Origin: Symbiodinium natans
Lineage: Eukaryota; Sar; Dinophyceae; Suessiales; Symbiodiniaceae
Direction of reading: 5' to 3'
NCBI GenBank assembly: GCA_905221605.1
Contig: CAJNDS010002001.1
Span: forward strand, 1,065,001 to 1,129,000
Length of the DNA stretch: 64,000 nucleotides
Of the stretch, positions 1 to 7,800 are shown one piece after another. The notes beneath the pieces are model-generated. The model was given only the letters and a program-made list of their open reading frames with translations. It was not told where the DNA came from and made no database searches. Every line of letters begins with the position of its first letter. Position 1 is the first letter of the stretch. A program made the position numbers and the translations under genes.

Positions 1-18
1 CCTCCGGAGGTAGCCCCC
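1..18. repeat. Truncated double-hairpin element copy
   Basis: The window opens with CCTCC-GGAGG followed by TAG and a decayed CCCCC arm. This is the right part of the same double-hairpin motif seen intact at 927, 2753, 3209 and 5657. The left hairpin lies outside the window, so only half the motif can be judged. Confidence 0.5.
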
Positions 19-20
19 AC

Positions 21-575
21 TCATGCTGTGAGACCTGCCGAAATGGTGGTCCACTGTGCGATCGCTATGTTCATCTCCGCATCCTCGGCAAAGAACTCAT
101 CACGGACCTGCCCAACCTCTTGTTGGTACTGAGCGTCAAGATTCGGGGGCAGCATACCTGACGTATACCGGAGAATTTGCGTCTCCCGATAGAAGCTCTC
201 AAGTTCGGTGAGGATCACGATGTAGTACCACGTTCCTTGAGTGGTGGGAAGCCCGGTGAACCTCATCTGGCTTAAGTAACGGAGGCTGATGCTCCGCAAC
301 TTTTGGCGTCGGGCCGCCTTAACTTCACGCCATTCATCATATCCGGTCAGTGACTGTGCTGCCCAATGCAGTGTCCTCAACCTCTCTCCTTGGAGCACCT
401 CATGTGCGTAGTTCATGAACTGGGCAAGGATTTTCACCTTGTGAGTGTGGAGGTACTCCGCAACCCTTGCGCTGGTAGTCTCAGAGGAAATACTCGGGTC
501 CTCCGCAACTACCTGCTGGTGCACGAGAGCAACCAGGAGCGGAGTGAGCGCTTGCACCAGGCTAGTGCTCTCCAT
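21..575 (-). CDS. Hypothetical protein, last ORF of LINE-headed cluster
   Basis: An open frame of 184 codons starts at a Met (MESTSLVQAL) and stops at 21-23. I do not recognise the family. The protein is soluble, without a signal peptide or membrane segment, and rich in Gln, Glu and Arg in its middle, with amphipathic helical character around residues 35-110. It lies on the same strand as the LINE protein and the Tpt1 fusion, 437 bp downstream of the latter, and appears to be the last member of that intronless set inside the window. Its stop is directly beside a decayed double-hairpin repeat. The assignment as a real gene rests on frame length and co-orientation only; it could equally be a remnant frame. 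Confidence 0.5.
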   Translation of the reverse strand: MESTSLVQALTPLLVALVHQQVVAEDPSISSETTSARVAEYLHTHKVKILAQFMNYAHEVLQGERLRTLHWAAQSLTGYDEWREVKAARRQKLRSISLRYLSQMRFTGLPTTQGTWYYIVILTELESFYRETQILRYTSGMLPPNLDAQYQQEVGQVRDEFFAEDAEMNIAIAQWTTISAGLTA

Positions 576-926
576 TGGAAACTCGAGTGTTGATGGCTGG
601 ATTCGAGATTAGAATGGCTACTGCGATCGGAAGAGTGAGGCGGTTTCTTGTGGCGGGTTTCTTGTGGCGGGCGGGCATTGACCATTGCTAACAGGCATGC
701 AAGAGCTTTAGCTGAAAGCTGCACGGCTCAAGAACAAGGACTAAAGAAGGAAGCGCCTGCCACTGCTTGTGGGCTGCGCGACGCTAGGCTCACCTGGGCA
801 ATGAGCAGATGGAGGATGGGGAAACTCCTCTTAGAACATGCAAATAGAGACAACTCGTGCAGGCTGTGACAAAGTCTTTGTTGCCTTAAGCAGAGGGCGT
901 ACTTGCTGTCTACTTTAAAATGAAGT
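576..926. other. Spacer with a short direct repeat
   Basis: No convincing ORF. A 14-base direct repeat tttcttgtggcggg occurs twice back to back (about 643-671). Nothing else recognised. Confidence 0.4.
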
Positions 927-952
927 GGAGGAATCCTCCGGAGGAAGCCTCC
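927..952. repeat. Double-hairpin element, GGAGG type
   Basis: Two adjacent hairpins: GGAGG-AAT-CCTCC directly followed by GGAGG-AAG-CCTCC. Each has a 5-bp GC-rich stem and a 3-base loop. It lies in the spacer between the Tpt1 fusion ORF and the 184-aa ORF. Confidence 0.85.
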
Positions 953-1012
953 CGCTGCGAAAGTAGACCACGGCAGAACGAATTCGGTTCAGGTGAAACT
1001 GCTGAGAACGCT

Positions 1013-2965
1013 TTAGAAGGGCAGAGACTTGCCTGTGTGCCGATCAATGACAGTGCTGATGTGGGACAGGTCAATGGGTCCACGCGTAAGCAGTACTCCA
1101 TTCTTCGCCCGACGCACTCTGTGTCCACTGTCGATCAAAGACGGCAGGTGAATCCAGATCTCCACGGAAGAGTCCTCCCTGAATCCTGCAGTTTTGGTTG
1201 GTGACAAAGACATATGTATGTCACGTCTTTGCATTCTGCGCAGCTGAGAGGAGCGAATCTGCTGCCAGGCCCGCCAGCTCGTCCCGTGGACACCCCACTC
1301 CGGTGTTGTGGAGGAGGTCAGAACCTCATGCAGTTGATCGTCGTCCAGTGGAATGTCATGGCCATGACCCTGTAAGGCTCTGATGTAGATTTCTCCGTCT
1401 TCCTCTGAGGTCATCTGCTCCATGCGGACCTTCTGTGAGGTTTCCAGTACGCGCTGTACTTCATGAACCGTCACTTCAGCCCGCCAAAATTGCCTGGAAT
1501 TTAGAAGGCTTTTCAAGTTGGCATAGCCAGCAGCGTCTAGCGAAATGCCATACTTCGCTGGGTCATGTCTGAGAGCCTGTGTGAGGAGCTTGCCTATCAT
1601 CACTCGTCTGGTTTCGTGAGCGCCCCGTCCAGAAAGCCGATCAAGAGTACCATCCAGATCTGCTAAACTTGGTGTGTGCTGAGTTGTTGGCTGCCAGGCA
1701 TGCTCTCTTCTGCTTCCCTCTGGCTGCTGTGGGACTTCCTGATGAAATGGATTCTGTGGATCTGTGCCTGCGGCAGCAGCGGCTGGTGACCAAACCCCCC
1801 AGGATTCATCGCTATCATCTTCGGGCTGATGCAAGGAGGTCGGCAGAGCACTGTGATCAGAGTCCATTGCCTTGTTCACTCTCCAAGGAGGAACTGCGAG
1901 CTGCCGGGTGGAGTTATCATCATCGTGAGAGGCTGACTCCTTGGCAGGTTGAGAGGAGGATCTTGGTGGATTTCTGTATGAACTCGGCTCCTCCGGTCTT
2001 TCCCTCGCTATGCGTTGTACTGGGGCAGCTTCCGCAAGGGGGTTCCAGCCAGTCTGCACATAGGTCCCCAAAGGCAGTGAGTCTGTGATGTGAAGCAGCA
2101 TCGCCTCGAGCTGGACATAGTCTTCCCTGAGAATATACTGATCCGTTGCTTTGGAGCCACGGAGAGATCCTGCAGCCTGGTCGAACGACACTGCGAATTT
2201 GGCCGCAACTGCTCGGAGAGACTTGTTGCCTTCTTTCAAGATGGGAAACCATACATGCGTCACATATGACTCTGCCTTGCGCTCATGCTTGCCGGAATGG
2301 ATGTAGACTCCCGGGTAGCCCTCAAAGTATTGTTCACCTTGAGAGGCATCCTGGGACGGTTGCAACTTTCCCAGATACAGGATCGAGTAGACCGATTCCA
2401 ATTTTGTCCCATGATAGCCCACTCTGTCATCCGTGCCAGTGCGTCTCTGAACAACATCTCTTAGGGGGAAGCGCACCCAGCCTTCCTGCATGACAGGGTC
2501 TCCCAACTTTGCAGTCAAATCGGAGTTGCTCGGACCTTTACGCGTTCTCAGAAATGTGCGGATAAAAATTTTGGCCTCCTCCATGACATCCTTAGTCGGA
2601 TCCAACTGTTCACGCTCCTTGTGACGCTTGTTCCATGCATAGCGGCTCTGAACATGAGTGCTGGTGTTCCAGTCTGATGCCTGCCCACTGGCCCTCTGAT
2701 CAAATTCAGGAACCAGAAAGGAAATGGATTCAGCTTGTTCAGGAGCTCTTTCGGAGGAAACCTCCACGGAGGAAACCTCCGCTCTCGGCAGGAAAGTGAC
2801 AGGCTGTGAGGACGGAGCTGCCTTGGCCTTCTTACCTCCTCTGTTGTGGTTCGGCTTACGCCGGGCCTGGCGCTGTGCATCCCGCCAGCTCAGTGGATCC
2901 TTGCCTTGTTGCGCTCGCCTTCTATTTAAAGCCTCAAACTCATCATTCGTCAAATCACGTTCCAT
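1013..2965 (-). CDS. Tpt1/KptA RNA 2'-phosphotransferase fused to a second ART-like segment
   Basis: A 650-aa intronless protein. The last ~220 residues match the Tpt1/KptA family, which removes an internal RNA 2'-phosphate using NAD+ (tRNA splicing in eukaryotes). Family landmarks seen in order: LRHDP near residue 465, IRALQGHG, GVHGTSWRAW, the RMQRRDIHMS segment and NGVLLTRG. These supply the Arg-His-Arg-Arg set expected for catalysis. Further N-terminal, around residues 185-300, is a separate stretch with YHGTKLESVYSIL and PGVYIHS, which resembles the NAD-binding start of ADP-ribosyltransferase folds; this part is inference. The first 60 residues are basic and Lys/Arg rich. Residues ~62-71 (EVSSVEVSSE) are encoded by an in-frame double-hairpin repeat. 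The ORF lies downstream of the LINE protein on the same strand, so it may be element cargo rather than a host gene. Confidence 0.82.
   Translation of the reverse strand: MERDLTNDEFEALNRRRAQQGKDPLSWRDAQRQARRKPNHNRGGKKAKAAPSSQPVTFLPRAEVSSVEVSSERAPEQAESISFLVPEFDQRASGQASDWNTSTHVQSRYAWNKRHKEREQLDPTKDVMEEAKIFIRTFLRTRKGPSNSDLTAKLGDPVMQEGWVRFPLRDVVQRRTGTDDRVGYHGTKLESVYSILYLGKLQPSQDASQGEQYFEGYPGVYIHSGKHERKAESYVTHVWFPILKEGNKSLRAVAAKFAVSFDQAAGSLRGSKATDQYILREDYVQLEAMLLHITDSLPLGTYVQTGWNPLAEAAPVQRIARERPEEPSSYRNPPRSSSQPAKESASHDDDNSTRQLAVPPWRVNKAMDSDHSALPTSLHQPEDDSDESWGVWSPAAAAAGTDPQNPFHQEVPQQPEGSRREHAWQPTTQHTPSLADLDGTLDRLSGRGAHETRRVMIGKLLTQALRHDPAKYGISLDAAGYANLKSLLNSRQFWRAEVTVHEVQRVLETSQKVRMEQMTSEEDGEIYIRALQGHGHDIPLDDDQLHEVLTSSTTPEWGVHGTSWRAWQQIRSSQLRRMQRRDIHMSLSPTKTAGFREDSSVEIWIHLPSLIDSGHRVRRAKNGVLLTRGPIDLSHISTVIDRHTGKSLPF
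2753..2780. repeat. Double-hairpin element inside the Tpt1 fusion ORF
   Basis: Two copies of CGGAGG-AAA-CCTCC separated by one base, with the last stem extended by a G. It is read through in frame by the 650-aa ORF on the minus strand. Confidence 0.85.
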
Positions 2966-3368
2966 GTTGAGGGCCTGATCCTATTGGCTTGAGAGAAGCT
3001 GCGGCATTGCATTGGGTCAATGAGCGAACTTCAAAAAGCAGCTGGTGGGTGCCCCTACAGAGGAGAAAGCTATTGTCAAAACCTCCATCCTGCAAGAGAA
3101 CCCGGACAGGAGAGAGAGAACCTAAGAAGGAAGGAGTGGTTGCTTCCCAGAGGGTGAGTGATTGCACTTGCTGTAATTCGGACACGCGTAGGCCGCCGAC
3201 CGTAGCATGGAGGAAGCCTCCGGAGGAAGCCTCCCGAGCTATGCAATGCGAGTGCGCGCATACAGGCTGGGCTATGATGCAGTGATGGCAGAGGCTTTTG
3301 GCTCCCTGGTGCTGAAGACATCTCACACGAGGACTGATTCTAATACAGACCATCTGAGAAGCTATGTA
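2966..3368. other. Spacer between ORFs
   Basis: No ORF I can defend. It contains one double-hairpin element at 3209-3234; nothing else recognised. Confidence 0.4.
3209..3234. repeat. Double-hairpin element, GGAGG type
   Basis: Two perfect tandem copies of GGAGG-AAG-CCTCC with no spacer, in the gap between the coiled-coil ORF and the Tpt1 fusion ORF. Confidence 0.88.
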
Positions 3369-3770
3369 CTAGTACGGATTCTGAGCAGGCCGCCGCTGTG
3401 CTCTTGGCCTCACACTGCTCGACGATGGTCCTGGTAGCAAGACTCTGATGCCTTGGTAATGAAGAGTCCAGGTCAAGTAGTCCATCCGTTCAGAGAGAGC
3501 TTGGGTGTCGGAAAGACGATAGAGACGCTCGATGTGAGCACCATAGATCTGGGCACTCTGAGCGAGCTGAGTCACCTCTGCATTCAGCTGCCGGACTTGC
3601 CCATGTAGTCTGACCTGATCCCGTTGCATTTCCTCGATGAGGCGAGCTTGAGCATCTATAAGCTTCTGGGCTTTACTTAGCGCAGTATCCAGCTCCCAAA
3701 GTGCCACTCGATCAGCCTCAGTGAAGATCCAGCCCTCTCTGGCATACATGCGTTCAGCTCGGTATGACAT
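3369..3770 (-). CDS. Small coiled-coil protein
   Basis: A 133-aa frame beginning MSYRAERMYA. Residues ~25-95 are strongly helical with heptad-like Leu/Ile/Ala spacing and many Gln, Glu and Arg, so a coiled coil is likely; the C-terminal 25 residues are Ser, Pro and Arg rich. No enzymatic motif is visible. It sits 185 bp downstream of the 278-aa ORF in the same orientation as the LINE protein, where a small structural or RNA-packaging accessory would not be surprising, but that is a guess. Alternative: unrelated spurious frame; the regular heptad pattern argues against this. Confidence 0.5.
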   Translation of the reverse strand: MSYRAERMYAREGWIFTEADRVALWELDTALSKAQKLIDAQARLIEEMQRDQVRLHGQVRQLNAEVTQLAQSAQIYGAHIERLYRLSDTQALSERMDYLTWTLHYQGIRVLLPGPSSSSVRPRAQRRPAQNPY

Positions 3771-3954
3771 TGACTCTCTATTAGCCAGCTATGGAATGAT
3801 TACGCGAGCAAGAAAAGCTGCTGTGAAAGGAGAAGAACATGTGCAGCTGAGAGAGGAAGGCAAACTGAGGGACAATCCTGCGCTTATTGAAGGCAGTGCA
3901 GAATTTTTTGCCTCTATGTGGAGGGATCGTCTCTAGCTGAAGGTGCTCTATGAG

Positions 3955-4791
3955 CTAGCTGCTGCCGGATGCCTGCTTTGCAAGCGACTTAGCTGCTGGA
4001 CTACGCTGAACGCTCCCTGGCCTTAGTGAGCCTTCAATGGCTGCCCAGACTGCATTGTCCGTGAGTCCGGACAGGGCTTGATGGAACTTACCCTTGAGAT
4101 GTTGGAGTTGGACCTGGATGTGAACTCGAACTGGGCCACCTGTCATCTTCTCAGCGATCGGACGTGAGGGCATGAGCCTAGAGATCAACTGCGGGTGCTG
4201 CGCAAGCTCCTCCAAGCACGTTTTGAGCAATTGAACGACGTCATCTGCGAGGACTGCCCTTCGTGCAGTGTCATGCACCGTCTTGTCTTGCTCACTGCTC
4301 CACTGCTGGTAGACAAAGGCTGGAGCTTCGGTGTCCTTCACACGCACCACCCAACCCTCTTTCTCCGCATCCACAAGCACTTCTTCTTTGGTCTGGATCT
4401 GCTCTACTCTTTCTAAGGTCTGCTCCAAGACCACTCTCATGGCTCGAGTTCTGAACGGAGTAGACAACCTCGAAGCGTCTTTGGACTTCTCCGCATAGAT
4501 GTTCGGTAGGATGGACAGCTCACCGGTGGTCAGGTACATGACCCAGCTCAGTTCCTGCTGAAGCGTATTCAGCGAGTCCTCATGGTTGATGGACAACCTT
4601 GTTAGGGACTGGAGAACTTTCTCATTTGAAACGCCTCGGCCAGTGCCCCGACCCCTTCCTTTGGCTTTCTGCTTTGGCATGTTCTTCGGTTCAGCCTGTC
4701 TGATCTTCTTGGTTGGAGAATCATCTTCATCTGGCTCATCCGCACGCTTGGACTTGGAGGGCGCTGACGATAGTGCAAAGGCCTGCCTCAT
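3955..4791 (-). CDS. LINE-cluster accessory protein with basic N-terminus
   Basis: A 278-aa frame that starts 17 bp after the stop of the 1593-aa LINE protein, on the same strand, so the two are probably on one transcript. The first ~55 residues are highly charged with several Lys/Arg clusters (KSKRADEPDEDDS, KQKAKGRGRGTGRG), suggesting nuclear localisation and nucleic-acid binding. Residues ~55-270 look like a globular, mainly helical domain I cannot assign. The protein ends in Ser/Ala/Lys-rich sequence. By position and charge it could serve as the RNA-binding partner (ORF1p-like role) of the LINE protein, although here it is downstream of the RT ORF rather than upstream. That role is inference. 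Confidence 0.6.
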   Translation of the reverse strand: MRQAFALSSAPSKSKRADEPDEDDSPTKKIRQAEPKNMPKQKAKGRGRGTGRGVSNEKVLQSLTRLSINHEDSLNTLQQELSWVMYLTTGELSILPNIYAEKSKDASRLSTPFRTRAMRVVLEQTLERVEQIQTKEEVLVDAEKEGWVVRVKDTEAPAFVYQQWSSEQDKTVHDTARRAVLADDVVQLLKTCLEELAQHPQLISRLMPSRPIAEKMTGGPVRVHIQVQLQHLKGKFHQALSGLTDNAVWAAIEGSLRPGSVQRSPAAKSLAKQASGSS

Positions 4792-4807
4792 GGCTACCTA
4801 GCTGAGT

Positions 4808-7800
4808 CTATACTCTTACATAGAAGGCCAAGTAGGAACCTCGACATATTTGATCCGAGAGGAGCGTGGTGCGTCTTGGCGATTCACTATCATCAGCAAG
4901 GTACGCTACGCTCTCTCTCCAGAATCCCGCTCTGTAATGCCCAGAGTTCCAGTCTTCTCCGATATGAATGATAAAAGCATAGAGGCTAAAAGACACTGCT
5001 TCTGTTGAGGTTCCGTTATCTTGAAACATTGGCATCTCAAGAACTGTGTCCAACGCTTGTGGGCGAGAAGTTTTGATTTGCTGATCAAATCTTTGAATTT
5101 GCAGGCAAATGATTCTTGTACCCGGAAGCAAGGCAAACACACTACCCCTGTTCGTCCATTGTGTGACTGATTGCTGAAGAGTCGAGAGTCCGTCCGGCGG
5201 CTCGGGCAGATACAGAATCAAGCCGCCTTTTTCCTCAACACTTATGCGTTCCTCCGGTTCTGAGATATGAACTCGCGCCTCCCATTTATCTGATGAAAGA
5301 TCTGGAATGCGCTGAGAGATATGCAACAAAAATTGTGATGCATCCTCCTGCCTGGGTCGTAGTCGCCACCCTGCTAGCAGCGGACGAAGATGTCTCAACC
5401 TCCGAACATCCGCATGAGAGGATCTGCCATTTAGGGAACCTATTTCAGTTAGGATGGAATTTAAGGAAGGATCAGGGAACAGTCCATCTGACAAGAGAGA
5501 GAGAAGGATATGAACGACAGTGTGTGCATAGCAAAGTTGATGCGGATTATGATAAGCTAGACGCCAGGCAGCGTCTTGCACGGAAGCTGTGGGAGGTGCA
5601 GTGGCTGAACGACCAGAGACGCTTGCAGTGTGTGTCAGCAAAGAGGCTCGGCTGCTGGAGGAAGCCTCCCGGGAGGAAGCCTCCCTGCCTCTCACCTGGC
5701 TAATTGGAGGATCTGCACGGAAGAGGTCTGGCAGTTCTACAGACTTGGCACAAGCTGCACTCATGGCATATGTCTGAAGCAGAACCACACATTGCTCTGC
5801 ATGGCGTACTGGAGCGTCTACCAAAATGCGACAATACCTACATTCCTCTTTTTTGTGCAGGAGGCGCTTATGTGTTCGCATGTTGGCAAGAATGGATTCC
5901 GAGGACTGTGCCCAGAAAGCGGGATGAGCTTTCTGAATGTGCTGCTTCACTCCTTTGTGGCCAACAATATATTGCCCACAGAGACTGCAGTTCGTTAATA
6001 GATGCTGAGTGACATGTCTCTTTTTTAGTAGGAGGTCAGGGTCCTTCTTAAGTTGTTCCTGCACGCTAGACTGATAGATCATAGCTATGCTTTCTGAACT
6101 TGTACAGGATTTGGCTCGTTCTTTCAACTCGTGCAGCTGAGGGCAAATGCCTGACTCCACATGTCTGCGAAGTTGATGCATTGTGCGCAGCTGCCTGTTG
6201 CATGCCACACATTGCGGGAGTCCTTTGCAGCTATGCACAGTGACCTGAAATTTTGGGCCTAGCTGATTCGCACGCTGTCCTCCATGCTTCACCAGTGTAT
6301 GGTGCTGAAGACCCTTGGCGCTGGAGAATTTCCGATCACACAGAGAGCACGGCACCTCCTGGACTGCCTCAGTCAGGTCCAATTGCATGCTCCGAAGCTC
6401 CTGTTGCAGCGCAACAATCCTACCTCTAAGTCCCAGATACCACTGTATGTTCTGATCCGGGTTGTGCTTCTGACAGGCATCTAGTGCGTCTTGATAGTTT
6501 TTCATCTGGCTGATCAAAACTGCTTGAGGAGTCTGCACCTTATATTGCTCGAACAGAGTCTTCGTGTCAATGTGGCTGTAGTGCTGATGTTGCTTAAAGA
6601 TGGATCTTAGCATCCTCGAGTATTTACTCTGGAGCTTTTGAAGACCTGATGAAGTGATGCCTGTGGCCACAAGCCCATGCAAGAGTGAGGATTCCACATA
6701 GACCCTCCAGATCTCCAACTTCTTTGAAGCATCCAGAGCCTTAGTGGAGCACAGGATGTGTCGAAGTAGCTCAAACTTGCCTTGAGCTTGGGCGATCCGA
6801 TAGTCAACAGTCTGGTCTTTGTAGGAACCATAGCTGAGCTGCACCCCTAGATATGTTAGCTTATGATGAATCGGAATCTTATGTCCTGAGGGAAGGACGA
6901 TGTGCAGCTGCTTCTCTTTGCGCATCGTGTGCATCTTGCGAAAGATGGGCTGCTGAGTGCCCTGAACCATTAGCAAGGCTTTAGACTTCGTTGGATTGAC
7001 TTCCAGCCCCACGTCCTCAAGAGACTGAAAGAGAGCCTCTATTCTGAGCAGGACTTTCTGAAGTTCAGGAAAGCTCGAAAAGGTTTCCTGAAGCAGGAAA
7101 TCGTCCGCAAAGACCGTTAGGATGTCCCTAGCTTGCTTGCTGTCTGGGCCCCATTTCTGCTCCATTCTGCTCATGACTAGAAGTGTAAGCGCAGACCACA
7201 ATGCCGGGGCTAGCTTGCAACCTTGTTTGATTCCTGAAGAAGTGGGAACTTGAATCTCTAGTCCACTTGTGCCCATGTTGTAGGAGGTCTCACTATGGAG
7301 TTGAACTACCAGTTCTTTCGTAACAGGGTCTATTCCCAGGCGATCCAAGGCTGCTAGCAGCTCATGTCTATTAACAGAATCAAAAGCCTTGCTCAGATCA
7401 ACCGAAATAGTGAGTGCACCTGACAGCTGAGCCTGCCTGGCTCCGCGTTGGGACTTGTGCAGGTCCCTGCGATGCTCTTGACGGAGCTGCTGCGCGAAAT
7501 CGAGGTGCTGACATGCTTTCGCGATAGCGTCCCGCACCCCCCTCTGCCGTATATACGCAAACTGAGGTTGAAGCTGTGAGCTCACCTGCAGTGCTGGCGC
7601 AATGCGAATTTTCACTGCGCCTGCTAGCACTTTTCCTGGCACGCTGATGACTCCTATGGGCCTCAGGTTTGGCATGGCGGTGGCTGGCTTGCCCTGCTTG
7701 GGGATCCATGCAATTCTAGGATCCTTTAGATAAGGGGAAATTTCTGATTGAGACACCTCAGAGTTGATTAGACCTGCTATGTGTTCGTGGGCTTCAGGAC

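Noticed and set aside
730-745. ggctcaag near a purine-rich stretch, resembling the end of the dinoflagellate spliced leader
   Set aside because: Only eight bases match; the preceding CCATTTT part is absent. I found no convincing relict spliced-leader sequence anywhere in the window.
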